Notes: generated by a model from the letters alone, not told the origin. 46,691 nt of DNA from NORP181 sp047623555 (GCA_047623555.1 JBLHMP010000025.1:1-46691), one strand, 5' to 3'; positions 1 to 8,277 are shown, counted from the first letter of the stretch. Numbers and translations: made by a program.

Positions 1-286
1 CGCCACCTATTGCTATGAGGCAATCGGCTTTTGTCTCGGCGACGTGCGCCATGGCGGCGTCGGTTACATGAACTGGCGTGTGCATTTCAGCCTGACAAAA
101 CACGCCAATGGCCAGCGGTCCTAAAAGCTCTGCCATCTCAAGCGCCGCGTCGCTTTGCTGTGGAGTGGATAGGATTAAAGCTCTAGAGGCCCCTAAACGT
201 CGGGTTTCGGCGGCGATTGTTTTGCGTATCGCAGCACCAAAAACAACGCGCACGTTGTAATCAGTTTTATCCGTTGCCTGATCCAT
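1..286 (-). CDS. Maleylacetate reductase, N-terminal part (cut by window edge)
   Basis: Open frame of 95 codons on the minus strand from an ATG at 286 running off the left edge, so only the N-terminal quarter is visible. A GGGAG Shine-Dalgarno lies about 8 bases upstream. The translation begins MDQATDKTDYNVRVVFG, then a Rossmann-like stretch (SRALILSTPQQ) and ends in CLIAIGG, which fits the N-terminal half of iron-type alcohol dehydrogenases, specifically maleylacetate reductases. These reduce maleylacetate to 3-oxoadipate with NAD(P)H in hydroxyquinol, resorcinol or chlorocatechol breakdown. It diverges from a LysR gene, a common arrangement for such pathways. The family call is inferred from the N-terminus alone; the metal-binding histidines lie outside the window. 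Confidence 0.8.
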   Translation of the reverse strand, partial: MDQATDKTDYNVRVVFGAAIRKTIAAETRRLGASRALILSTPQQSDAALEMAELLGPLAIGVFCQAEMHTPVHVTDAAMAHVAETKADCLIAIGG

Positions 287-342
287 CCGATGCGCTCCCA
301 AAACTTTCCTAGGACCATGGATAGCTGATCAAAAATGAACGG

Positions 343-365
343 TTGATAGAATTTTGGGTAATCAA
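343..365. promoter_or_regulatory. Candidate LysR-type dyad between divergent genes
   Basis: TTGAT (343-347) and ATCAA (361-365) form an inverted repeat with a 13-base spacer in the 93-bp gap between the maleylacetate reductase and LysR genes. The size and A/T-rich character are compatible with a LysR-type binding site, but the arms are short and chance is possible. Confidence 0.3.
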
Positions 366-379
366 TATACCTTCATGTT

Positions 380-1330
380 ATGAAGATTGACCCCAACCAC
401 CTTCACATGCTTGCGTCGATCATTGATTCTGGTGGATTGAGCGAAGGTGCCGTTGCCCTGAACAAGTCTCAACCAAGCCTGTCGCGCACCGTTGCAATGC
501 TTGAAGCACGCTTAGGTTCGCGACTTTTCGAAAAAGGCAAACGCCCGTTGAGACCTACTGAGCTTTGCCAGTCCTTGGCTGACCAAGGGCGCATCATTTT
601 GCGGGCGAGCGAAGCGGCACGGCAGGTTGCGGAGCTTTACTCTGGTGGCAAGGCTGGCACTGCACGCATCTCAGGCACGCCCATTTTCATGGACGGTGTC
701 ATTTCCAATATGATTGCCACATTCCATGGTGCCTTTCCCGAAATCACAATACATCAAACATACGGGTATCTTAACGATCTCACCGAACAACTGAATGTGG
801 GTAACATCGATTTGGCCATTTGTCCTGTATCCCCCGATACCGTTCCTGAAGGGCTATCGTTCAAGCCACTCATGCGCGGGCGAAATGTAATCGCCTGCGC
901 TCCGTCCCATCCTTTAGCGCGTAAATCGGCATTCAAACTTGAGGACATTGCGCCTTACCCATGGATCGCTCCGCCTGCTGGTAGTCCCCTTTACGAAGAT
1001 TTACGCAATGCGCTTACAAGCATTGGGATCAAGGATTTCAAGGTTAGCTTTACAGGTGGGTCCCTAGCATCGATTGTCAGCATTCTGGCGGGATCTGAGT
1101 CTCTTACTGTGTTGCCGTATTCGGTGGTCTTCATGCAGAGTAACGCCAAGAACGTCACAGCGTTACCCGTTCGCCTTGAACATCCTTCTCGCGAATTGGG
1201 TATTCTTTGGCGAGATGACAGGCCAATCCGGCCTGCTGTTTTACGGTTTCGTAAATACCTTGAAAACGAGTTTTCTGGCTTATCAAATCGGATTGAGGAA
1301 AAAGGGAGGCATTTCGTTTGGCGAGATTAG
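380..1330 (+). CDS. LysR-family transcriptional regulator
   Basis: 316 aa, the usual LysR length. The N-terminal winged helix-turn-helix covers roughly residues 5-63 (LHMLASIIDSGGLSEGA then SQPSLSRTVAMLEARLG and LFEK). The effector-binding domain runs from about residue 92 to 295, with typical segments such as GNIDLAICP and SILAGSESLTVLP. It diverges from the maleylacetate reductase gene, so it probably controls that aromatic-degradation gene set, as LysR proteins usually do for divergent neighbours. The inducer cannot be read from the sequence. The ATG at 380 has no strong ribosome-binding site. The gene is followed by an interspersed repeat, not by an operon partner. Confidence 0.92.
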   Translation: MKIDPNHLHMLASIIDSGGLSEGAVALNKSQPSLSRTVAMLEARLGSRLFEKGKRPLRPTELCQSLADQGRIILRASEAARQVAELYSGGKAGTARISGTPIFMDGVISNMIATFHGAFPEITIHQTYGYLNDLTEQLNVGNIDLAICPVSPDTVPEGLSFKPLMRGRNVIACAPSHPLARKSAFKLEDIAPYPWIAPPAGSPLYEDLRNALTSIGIKDFKVSFTGGSLASIVSILAGSESLTVLPYSVVFMQSNAKNVTALPVRLEHPSRELGILWRDDRPIRPAVLRFRKYLENEFSGLSNRIEEKGRHFVWRD

Positions 1331-1398
1331 CCCGACACACATGCCTTTAGGCTTTAACGCTAAGCCGACGTTCGATCAACTCGCAGCATTCGGTACTA

Positions 1399-1480
1399 TG
1401 GGCTCTCAGCCGACCTTCGCTGCGTTTGCACACGAAATCAACGTCAAAGCGGAGGGCGAGCGGCGGCACTGCGGACATTG
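1399..1480. repeat. Interspersed repeat, copy A
   Basis: About 80 bp beginning with the core GGGCTCTCAGCCGACCTTCG at 1400. It closely matches copy B at 2841-2920 along its whole length, and its first 34 bases are identical to copy C at 13680-13713. Short open frames over it (for example on the minus strand ending CANAAKVG) recur in copy B and are a by-product of the repeat. It fills most of the 178-bp gap between the LysR and NIF3-like genes. Confidence 0.8.
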
Positions 1481-1508
1481 CTGCCGTTGGATGGCTTGGC
1501 AAATTTGC

Positions 1509-1964
1509 TCAAGAATTGACTGATCGATGCTCTTCGGGAACCCAGTCTGCTGGGGCAGTGTTCCAAAATCTATTTGGATTATCTTCATCCAAACCTCGAA
1601 TATGCAAAGTGCGCAAAGAAGCTTCCACGAACACAACTGGCTCCTCATAGGGATGGGCCGCGTAAATGGCTTCTACAACCCGTGCCAGCAATGCGTCGTC
1701 GTTCTCAAGGAAGAACGAGAGTTCCAAACAGGGGACTTCGACGACCGTTTCCGTGGCCGTGTTTCGACCACTTCCTAGTGATCTGAACTGCTGTACCCCT
1801 GTTGCGGTTTTGAATGCGACGCTATCGTAATCGCCGTACTTTAGATCGGTTTGCTTTAGAATTTCCTCAACAACGGTCTTCGCATTTTGATCGGGGATCT
1901 GAACAGTAATCCGAAAGCCGCGCTCTGGGGTGAACCGTGTCGTGATCAGATTTGGAAGTGTCAT
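1509..1964 (-). CDS. Small NIF3/YqfO-like domain protein
   Basis: 151 aa with a good ribosome-binding site (AGGAG, 8 bases before the ATG at 1964). The centre has GDYDSVAFKTATGVQQFRSL and a C-terminal HPYEEPVVFVEA. The HPYEEP signature is typical of the CutA/PII-like insert domain of NIF3/YqfO proteins and of small stand-alone relatives sometimes annotated as structural toxin RtxA-like. No signal peptide or membrane segment is seen, so it is cytosolic. It lies 82 bp downstream of an ArsR-type regulator on the same strand, so the two are probably one transcript. Related domains form trimers and bind small ligands or metals; a role here is not known. Confidence 0.7.
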   Translation of the reverse strand: MTLPNLITTRFTPERGFRITVQIPDQNAKTVVEEILKQTDLKYGDYDSVAFKTATGVQQFRSLGSGRNTATETVVEVPCLELSFFLENDDALLARVVEAIYAAHPYEEPVVFVEASLRTLHIRGLDEDNPNRFWNTAPADWVPEEHRSVNS

Positions 1965-2046
1965 TTTAATCTCCTGATGTTTCGCACTCGGAGTATCTGA
2001 ATTTCAAATGTTTGTGTGATCGATCAGTTCGTTGATGACCGAACTG

Positions 2047-2763
2047 TTAAGCGTAGTCAGTATCTTCAATGAGGTCGCGTTCAAGGCCAAAATCACGCTC
2101 TAAAACCTCGTACCCAAGTGAAGTTATGACAAGCGCTCTACTTCCTGTGCGCCGTTCAAGCCAGTTCTTTTGCAGGGCTTTGTCCATAAGCGCTGTCGCT
2201 AATGGTCCAGAAATGTGGTGCCGTCGTTCTGTCCAGTCAAGGCACAACTTCACGATGGGTTTTGAAGATGGTTTCAGGCTTTGAACGTCGATTTCCAATT
2301 TGTTGAAGAACACCTCACTGGCAGTGCCGATTGCAACGGTTTCGCCCTTCATACCTAATACATCTAAAGTGATCAGACGGTTGGTGATCAACACGCCCAG
2401 CCTGCCCGCAATGTGATTATAGCAACTGCGGGCTCGCATAGTATTCGCGTCGGGCAGCTTTCGACTCGTCGCTCGATGTAGGTGATCCGTGGGGGAAAGG
2501 CCCGCCAAAGCCTCAAGCACTTCCGCGACATTTTCATTGGCAATTCGGTGGTAGATGCACCGGCCACTTCGAATTGAAGACGTCAATCCCGCCGCTTGGA
2601 GCTGCTTGAGATGCACGCTTGCAGTTTGAGCGGAGATTTCAGCGGCGCAAGCCAGTTCTTTGTTTGTGAACGCACGTCCATCCATCATTTCACAAAGGAT
2701 ACGAGAGCGGCTTGCGTCCGCAAGTGCTGCACCGATGATATCCAGTCTGGGTTCTATCGTCAT
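2047..2763 (-). CDS. ArsR-family transcriptional regulator with C-terminal extension
   Basis: 238 aa. Residues about 5-85 form an ArsR/SmtB winged helix-turn-helix (DIIGAALADASRSRILCEM, TNKELACAAEISAQTASVHL, GRCIYHRIA). ArsR proteins are usually about 100 aa; here a second region of about 140 aa follows, ending ALVITSLGYEVLERDFGLE, which looks like a further winged-helix-like fold. One cysteine (C24) lies just before the recognition region and another at C39, but no clear metal-binding CxC motif is seen, so the signal may not be a metal. The NIF3-like gene is next downstream on the same strand. The function is inferred from the DNA-binding domain only. Confidence 0.85.
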   Translation of the reverse strand: MTIEPRLDIIGAALADASRSRILCEMMDGRAFTNKELACAAEISAQTASVHLKQLQAAGLTSSIRSGRCIYHRIANENVAEVLEALAGLSPTDHLHRATSRKLPDANTMRARSCYNHIAGRLGVLITNRLITLDVLGMKGETVAIGTASEVFFNKLEIDVQSLKPSSKPIVKLCLDWTERRHHISGPLATALMDKALQKNWLERRTGSRALVITSLGYEVLERDFGLERDLIEDTDYA

Positions 2764-2840
2764 GGTCCTAACAATAGCGTCGGAATGTTTCTGAGGCGAG
2801 AGAAGACAATCAGTTGGCGAACGATTGATTGAGGTGTTTT

Positions 2841-2920
2841 GGGCTCACTGCCGTCCTTCGCTGCGTTTGCACACGAAATCAACGCCAAACCGGAGGGCGA
2901 GTGGCGGCAATGCGGACAAA
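2841..2920. repeat. Interspersed repeat, copy B
   Basis: About 80 bp, beginning GGGCTCACTGCCGTCCTTCG, closely matching copy A (1399-1480) with scattered single-base changes. Similarity may continue toward 2975 in a variable tail. It occupies the 295-bp gap between the ArsR and AraC genes, where no convincing gene is present. A further inverted repeat (AGCTTGC near 2994 and GCAAGCT near 3031) lies to its right. Confidence 0.8.
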
Positions 2921-3058
2921 GCACCAATTCGCTGCGTCCGCGCCGATGTCTGCTTCTGGCGCATCGCGGTTGTAGAAGACAGCGAAAATTCAAGCTTGCA
3001 CGGAAAACGATCTAGGGAAGTATGCGCTCGCAAGCTAGGGACAGCGTAAAACGTTATC

Positions 3059-3937
3059 TCATCTAAGAACTCTGCCGACTTCTATATGGCCCATCCGAAA
3101 ATTATTCGGTGATACGCCAGTTTTGGATTTAAAAAACCGAGTGAAATGACCTTGAGCAGAAAAACCCAGCATTTCAGAGATTTCTGCGATTGAAATCTCT
3201 GGGTTACTGAGCAGGCCGGCGGCCCGTTCGCAGCACAGCGTGTCGATATATGTTCTAGGGCTAAGTCCCGTACACAATCGAAACCGTGAATAGAATTGCG
3301 AGCGAGACAGTCCGACGTTTTTGGCGACTTCGCTTAGATCTATTTCTTTTGAAGGCTCTTCTCGAAAGATCTTTATTGCTTTGCGGACGCGGGGATCGCT
3401 CGCGAAATTCCGCTGAGAACTTACATCCGAGATAGCATCTGTTTTCGAACACTGAAGGACTGAAAAGACCAATTCGCGCAACAAGGGGTCAAAATGATCT
3501 TCTTCGGTGTGAAAGTCGGCCATTTGATCCGCTAGGTACCGAGCTTGACTGTGCAATTCAGGACTGACCTCGGCTGCCACCTGATGAAAGGGCAATTTGT
3601 GGAAGCCAGTTACAATTTGATTGCCCTGCTCACCAAACCACAGCGGGTCTATGTAGAGCGCCAACAAGATTGTGGGTTCGATGCCGATCTCTCTGTCATT
3701 GGAGTGCACGATCCATGGATTGACCAACACCATTTGACGATCCGTCATTGGGGTGGTTTGTCCATCAACCAGGAAGCTTGTGTCTGCTCCGGAGATTTTG
3801 ATCAACGCATGAACCTGAGAATGAGCATGATCCTGAACGGATTCCGTTGCGGACAAAAGAGCAACCCGCCCAAATGCGCCAACAGCGATTCCTAGTGCAT
3901 CAGCCAAGCTGTCTCCCTTCTGCAGCGCGCTCAACAA
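3059..3937 (-). CDS. AraC-family transcriptional regulator
   Basis: Up to 292 aa. The N-terminal two-thirds resembles an AraC cupin-like sensor domain (HAHSQVHALIKISGAD, then LVNPWIVHSND). The C-terminal 100 residues are the double helix-turn-helix (IDLSEVAKNVGLSRSQFYSRFR and SIAEISEMLGFSAQGHFTRFFKSKTGVSPNNFR). The frame has only TTG starts near 3937, with a stop shortly upstream, so TTG at 3937 or 3934 is the likely start. That start lies inside a direct repeat whose twin is 100 bp upstream, suggesting autoregulation. It diverges from the aldehyde dehydrogenase/ThDP/TRAP operon and is the obvious candidate to sense its substrate. Confidence 0.9.
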   Translation of the reverse strand: MLSALQKGDSLADALGIAVGAFGRVALLSATESVQDHAHSQVHALIKISGADTSFLVDGQTTPMTDRQMVLVNPWIVHSNDREIGIEPTILLALYIDPLWFGEQGNQIVTGFHKLPFHQVAAEVSPELHSQARYLADQMADFHTEEDHFDPLLRELVFSVLQCSKTDAISDVSSQRNFASDPRVRKAIKIFREEPSKEIDLSEVAKNVGLSRSQFYSRFRLCTGLSPRTYIDTLCCERAAGLLSNPEISIAEISEMLGFSAQGHFTRFFKSKTGVSPNNFRMGHIEVGRVLR

Positions 3938-3957
3938 GATCGGACAAAAAGGTAAAT
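3931..3957. promoter_or_regulatory. Direct repeat 1, candidate AraC-type operator
   Basis: 27-bp element sharing the 19-base core ATCGGACAAAAAGGTAAAT (3939-3957) with the element at 4031-4057; over the full 27 bases 24 match. It overlaps the start of the AraC gene. AraC-family proteins characteristically bind direct repeats, so it may serve for autoregulation. Confidence 0.6.
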
Positions 3958-4030
3958 ATCACCTGAGGGCGGCGAAAGCTACCCCAAGCCCAGGTGTCCG
4001 CCCCGACATAGCCATTCATAGTTCCGTCCA

Positions 4031-4057
4031 TCAAAACAATCGGACAAAAAGGTAAAT
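4031..4057. promoter_or_regulatory. Direct repeat 2, candidate AraC-type operator
   Basis: Second copy of the element at 3931-3957, exactly 100 bp away in the same orientation. It lies about 95 bp upstream of the aldehyde dehydrogenase start. Two sites far apart in a divergent promoter suit AraC-type looping or upstream activation, but no binding is demonstrated. Confidence 0.6.
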
Positions 4058-4152
4058 TGCGATTTGGTGAGCCAAAGACCAACCTGATCTGATCCCTTAG
4101 TTTCGTTCCAACAGAACAGTGTTGCGACACGCGAAAGCTAGGGGACTCCATC

Positions 4153-5622
4153 GTGGTAAAACTGCCAGAATTTTTGAAAACAGACTGCTATGTCGGTGGC
4201 AAATGGGTGGCTGCATCCTCGCAAAAGCGTCTGGACGTAACCGACCCCGCGACGGGCGATGTATTGGCCTCAGTACCGCGCATGGCCGCGGCCGAAACGG
4301 ACGCCGCAATTGCAGCGGCGCAAGCCGCGTTCCCTGACTGGAGCGGCCGCACGGCTGCCGATCGGGCATTGGTGCTTCAAAAATGGGCCGCATTGGTGCG
4401 CGCGCATGCCGAAGATTTGGCCCGCCTCATGACGCTTGAACAGGGAAAGCCGATGGCTGAATCCCTTGGGGAAATTGAGTATGCTGCCAGTTTCTTAAGT
4501 TGGTTTGCCGAAGAAGGCCGAAGACTTTATGGCGATATCATTCCGCCACACCGCAACGACGCCCGCATCTTGGTGACCCGCAATCCGTTGGGTGTTGTCG
4601 GTGGCATTACGCCATGGAACTTTCCTGTCGCCATGGTCACGCGTAAAGCCGCGCCTGCGCTTGCTGCTGGCAATTGCATGGTTCTGAAACCCGCCGAAGC
4701 GACACCACTATCTGCGCTAGCCGTTGCCGCATTGGGCGAAATGGCCGGACTGCCTGCCGGTGTCTTTAACGTTGTAACTGGCGCTCGCGAAGATGCTCCG
4801 GCAATCGGAAAGGCGCTGGTCGATAGCCCGCTTGTGCGAAAGATTGGGTTCACTGGATCTACAGCCGTGGGCAAGCAACTGATGCGTGACTGCGCCGGCG
4901 ATCTGACAAAAATCAGTCTAGAGCTTGGCGGCAACGCCGCCTTCATCGTCTTTGACGACGCCGATATTGAGGCCGCATTGGACGGTATTCAAATTTGCAA
5001 ATTCCGGAACTCCGGTCAGACCTGCATCGCCGCAAATCGCATTCTGGTGCAGGAGAGTATTCACGAGAAATTCGTCGCGGCCCTAAGCGCTCGCGCCCAG
5101 CAAATCCAAGTTGGGCACGGGCTTGAGCAAGCGACGCAAATGGGCCCCCTGATCGACGAACGAGGATTGGAAAAGGTTGAACGCCTTGTCGCTGATGCAA
5201 CCGATAAAGGTGCGAAGATTCACGTGGGCGGCAAGCGACACAAGGCTGGTGGGACCTATTTCCAGCCAACTGTGATGACGGGCGTTTCGACGGAAATGGA
5301 TCTGGCCCACGAAGAGTTATTTGGCCCTGTAGCGGCAATCTCGACTTTCCGCGATGAACAAGACGCCATATCGATGGCAAACGATACGCCCTATGGCCTT
5401 GCCGGTTATTTCTATAGCCGGGATGTTGGTCGGATCTTTCGCGTCGCTGACGCGCTTGAGGTCGGTATCGTCGGCGTAAACACCGGTCTCATTTCAACCG
5501 AAGTCGCCCCCTTTGGTGGCGTCAAGGAATCCGGCATCGGCCGTGAGGGATCAAAGTATGGCATCGATGATTGGACCGAGCTTAAATACATCTGCCTCGC
5601 AGGTTTGGGGGCAGCAGCATGA
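4153..5622 (+). CDS. NAD(P)-dependent aldehyde dehydrogenase, succinate-semialdehyde dehydrogenase-like
   Basis: 489 aa, the normal GabD-type length, starting at a GTG with AGGGGA upstream. Family landmarks are GITPWNFPVAMVTRKAAPALAAGN (Rossmann region), GFTGSTAVGK, ELGGNAAFIVFDDADIE with the general-base Glu257, and FRNSGQTCIAANR with the catalytic Cys291. These are the succinate-semialdehyde dehydrogenase branch, oxidising a short semialdehyde to the acid. It is the first gene of the AraC-linked operon; the stop overlaps the next start (ATGA). The substrate could be succinic semialdehyde or another carboxylated or sulfonated aldehyde, since GabD-like enzymes serve several catabolic routes. 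Confidence 0.9.
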   Translation: MVKLPEFLKTDCYVGGKWVAASSQKRLDVTDPATGDVLASVPRMAAAETDAAIAAAQAAFPDWSGRTAADRALVLQKWAALVRAHAEDLARLMTLEQGKPMAESLGEIEYAASFLSWFAEEGRRLYGDIIPPHRNDARILVTRNPLGVVGGITPWNFPVAMVTRKAAPALAAGNCMVLKPAEATPLSALAVAALGEMAGLPAGVFNVVTGAREDAPAIGKALVDSPLVRKIGFTGSTAVGKQLMRDCAGDLTKISLELGGNAAFIVFDDADIEAALDGIQICKFRNSGQTCIAANRILVQESIHEKFVAALSARAQQIQVGHGLEQATQMGPLIDERGLEKVERLVADATDKGAKIHVGGKRHKAGGTYFQPTVMTGVSTEMDLAHEELFGPVAAISTFRDEQDAISMANDTPYGLAGYFYSRDVGRIFRVADALEVGIVGVNTGLISTEVAPFGGVKESGIGREGSKYGIDDWTELKYICLAGLGAAA

Positions 5623-5936
5623 TCGTCGAAGAACGCATTTACACCCTGCATATCGGCCAGGTTCCTACATATCTCAAGCTCTATGAAGCAGAAGGGCTTG
5701 CCGTACAGACACGTATTCTGGGCAACCTGCTTGGTTACTATCAGGTCGAATTTGGCCCTCAAAATCAAATCGTGCACATGTGGTCCTACACTGATCTTGC
5801 GGACCGAACCACGCGGCGCAAGGCGCTAGTCGGCGATCCTGACTGGCAGGCCTACGTCAAGAAAATCCGCCCGCTCGTGCGCTATCAGGAAAACAAATTG
5901 CTGATCCCCGCGCCGTTTATGCAGTCAAAATCATAG
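5619..5936 (+). CDS. NIPSNAP-family protein
   Basis: 105 aa, one NIPSNAP (ferredoxin-like alpha/beta) domain covering the whole chain. Typical features are EERIYTLHIGQVPTYLKLYEAEG at the start, then QNQIVHMWSYTDLADRTTRRKALVGDPDW. Its ATG overlaps the stop of the aldehyde dehydrogenase by four bases, indicating translational coupling. Bacterial NIPSNAP proteins are small, probably dimeric and of unknown biochemical role; they recur in catabolic operons. Position between a dehydrogenase and a ThDP enzyme suggests an auxiliary or enzymatic part in the same pathway. Confidence 0.85.
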   Translation: MIVEERIYTLHIGQVPTYLKLYEAEGLAVQTRILGNLLGYYQVEFGPQNQIVHMWSYTDLADRTTRRKALVGDPDWQAYVKKIRPLVRYQENKLLIPAPFMQSKS

Positions 5937-5956
5937 AGTTTTAAGGAGAGTTACAG

Positions 5957-6586
5957 ATGGAACTTCATTTGTTCGAAGACAATATTGCGGCTGGGCAGGA
6001 GGTCACGTTTTCAGATACCGTTGCGCGGGCGATTTATGTGACTGCTGGCAAAATCTCGACCGATGGACAGGACATTGCTTGTGACGACGGACTTGTTGCT
6101 GATGGGCCGGTAACGCTTGTTGCAGGACCAGAAGGCGCATCGTTGTGGCGTTGGGATTTGTCGGACACAGACCAACAGGCGTCCACGCACAGGGTTGCCC
6201 ACAAGCTGTCAGGGTCAGTTCCTGACGCTTTGGCGATTTCTGAAAGCTTTCTGCGGCTCGATAGCGTGGCGTTCCCGCCTGCCGGAACAGCCATGCTGCA
6301 TACCCATCAGGGGCCTGGCATTCGCTGCCTTCGTGAAGGCCACGTCCGGATTGATACCGAAGGGTCGTCAACCGCTTATGGCCCCGGTGGCGCGTGGTTT
6401 GAAGGCGGGCCTGAGCCGGTTTTCTTGCAAGCCGTTGAGGACATCCCAAGCCGTTTCATTCGTGCAATGGTGCTGCCAAAGGCACTGCTTGGAAAATCAT
6501 CCATCCACTATGTGAACGAGGAAGACCGCGCAAAACCCAAGTCGCAATCCTATCGAAACTTTGGTGAGATCGGGCTGGCCCTGTGA
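5957..6586 (+). CDS. Cupin-fold protein of unknown function
   Basis: 209 aa with AAGGAGA eight bases before the ATG. The second half carries a cupin-like pattern (PPAGTAMLHTHQGPGIRCLREGHVRI, then GPGGAWFEGGPEPVFLQAVED), with two histidines (HTH) that could hold a metal. The first half looks like a weaker repeat of the fold (YVTAGKISTDGQDIACDDGLV), so a bicupin is possible. No signal peptide is seen. The stop overlaps the GTG of the ThDP enzyme gene (GTGA), so it is translated with it. It may be an isomerase, dioxygenase or lyase of the pathway; no specific reaction can be assigned. Confidence 0.7.
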   Translation: MELHLFEDNIAAGQEVTFSDTVARAIYVTAGKISTDGQDIACDDGLVADGPVTLVAGPEGASLWRWDLSDTDQQASTHRVAHKLSGSVPDALAISESFLRLDSVAFPPAGTAMLHTHQGPGIRCLREGHVRIDTEGSSTAYGPGGAWFEGGPEPVFLQAVEDIPSRFIRAMVLPKALLGKSSIHYVNEEDRAKPKSQSYRNFGEIGLAL

Positions 6587-8277
6587 ACATCTCGCATCAA
6601 GATATCGCTCTGACAGGCGCTCAAAATTTGGTTGAATGTCTGCGACAGCAGGACGTGAAGCACGCGTTTCTTGTTCCGGGTGAAAGCTATCTGTCGGTGC
6701 TTGATGCCCTGACAGATGCACCTGAAATCAAACTGACGGTTTGCCGCCAAGAAGGTGGTGCGGCGATGATGGCTGCGGCCTCCGGTAAGCTAACCGGGCG
6801 ACCCGGCATTTGCATGGTGACGCGCGGGCCGGGGGCGACAAATGCGTCGGCCGGTTTGCATATTGCCCGTCAGGACGCGATACCGATGATCCTGTTTGTT
6901 GGCCAAGTGGCCCGTGGCATGCGCGAGCGCGAAGCGTTTCAAGAAATCGATTATCGCCGGATGTTTGGTCAGGTCGCAAAATGGGTGGCCGAAGTTGATA
7001 GTCCGGGCCGTATGGCCGAAATGGTGTCGCGTGCCTTTCACGTGGCCATGTCGGGACGTCCCGGACCCGTTGTGCTGGCTCTGCCCGAAGATATGCTGAC
7101 TGAACTCGCCACAACTCCAGTACCGGATTTGGGGCCTGCAAAACCCGCGCGCGCAACGATCACGGCGCAGGACGCCGACCAGCTTTTAGAAACGCTTCGC
7201 ACCGCAACTTCACCGCTTATCATAGTCGGTGGAGGTGTGTGGTCTGACAAGGCACGCCTCGATTTGGAAGCATTCGCTGAAAAATGGGCCGTACCCGTCG
7301 CTGCGTCCTTTCGGTGTCAGGACTACTTTGACAACGAGCATTCCTGTTATGCTGGCGATTCAGGCATCGGCATAAACCCAAAGCTGGCTGCTCGGGTCAG
7401 AAACGCGGATGTCTTGATATTGCTCGGCACACGTTTCAGCGAAATGGAATCCAGTGGATATTCGTTGGTTGGTATTCCGAAGTGCGCTCAGCATCTTATC
7501 CATGTGTACCCTGAACCAGATGAGATTGGCCGTGTCTACAAACCGCAGCTTGGGATTTCAGCGTCTCCCGATGAAGTCATTGCATCGTTGCTACGTCACG
7601 AAGGTCCAGGTTTTGACCTGACGACGCGACAGGCGACCGTTGCAGAATGCAATGGGGATTACCGTGCTTGGTCGACCTTGCCCAAGGGGCGCGGTGACTT
7701 GGCCATGTCAGAGGTCATGAGCCATATAGAGGGGGCGCTTGCAAAAGATGCGATCGTGACCAACGGTGCCGGAAACTACACCGTTTGGGTGCACCGGTTT
7801 CACAGACATCGCCGCCATGTCACGCAGCTTGCACCGATTTCGGGATCTATGGGATATGGGCTACCGGCTGCTGTTGCTGCGGCGCGTGTCATGCCTGATC
7901 GGCAAGTGGTCTGTTTTGCCGGTGACGGTTGTTTTCTAATGCACGGTCAGGAACTTGCGACCGCCGTACAGTATAATGCAAATCTGACGGTGATTGTCGT
8001 TAACAATGGGATGTATGGCACAATCCGCATGCATCAGGAACGGCACTATCCGAGCCGCGTAAGTGCTACTGATTTGGTCAATCCTGATTTTGCGACCCTC
8101 GCGCAATCCTATGGCTGTCACGGTGAAACCGTGACCAAAACCGATCAGTTTGCGGGTGCGTGGGAACGTGCCTGCGCCCATGAGGGGCCAAGTCTGATCG
8201 AGCTACAGGTGGATCCTGAGCTGATCACGCCCACGCAGACGATAGAAGACATCAGGCGGGCGACGCAGTCGACATAG
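6583..8277 (+). CDS. ThDP-dependent enzyme, acetolactate synthase/decarboxylase-like
   Basis: 564 aa with the three-domain plan of the acetolactate synthase/benzoylformate decarboxylase superfamily. The N-terminal pyrimidine-binding domain has the cofactor-activating Glu57 in VCRQEGGAAMMA, and RGPGATNASAG follows. The central domain begins near residue 190. The C-terminal pyrophosphate-binding domain has the G447-D448-G449 motif ending at Asn474-Asn475. It starts at GTG overlapping the cupin stop. Family members decarboxylate 2-oxo acids, either releasing an aldehyde or joining a second carbonyl. In this operon, two aldehyde dehydrogenases make aldehyde-releasing decarboxylation the natural inference. 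True anabolic acetolactate synthase is less likely, because no small subunit is adjacent. Confidence 0.85.
   Translation: MNISHQDIALTGAQNLVECLRQQDVKHAFLVPGESYLSVLDALTDAPEIKLTVCRQEGGAAMMAAASGKLTGRPGICMVTRGPGATNASAGLHIARQDAIPMILFVGQVARGMREREAFQEIDYRRMFGQVAKWVAEVDSPGRMAEMVSRAFHVAMSGRPGPVVLALPEDMLTELATTPVPDLGPAKPARATITAQDADQLLETLRTATSPLIIVGGGVWSDKARLDLEAFAEKWAVPVAASFRCQDYFDNEHSCYAGDSGIGINPKLAARVRNADVLILLGTRFSEMESSGYSLVGIPKCAQHLIHVYPEPDEIGRVYKPQLGISASPDEVIASLLRHEGPGFDLTTRQATVAECNGDYRAWSTLPKGRGDLAMSEVMSHIEGALAKDAIVTNGAGNYTVWVHRFHRHRRHVTQLAPISGSMGYGLPAAVAAARVMPDRQVVCFAGDGCFLMHGQELATAVQYNANLTVIVVNNGMYGTIRMHQERHYPSRVSATDLVNPDFATLAQSYGCHGETVTKTDQFAGAWERACAHEGPSLIELQVDPELITPTQTIEDIRRATQST

Noticed and set aside
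1406..2993. Short minus-strand frames at 1406-1648 and 2760-2993 with a shared CANAAK ending
   Set aside because: The shared protein segment comes from the DNA repeat (copies A and B); the remaining parts differ, overlap real genes and have no domain.
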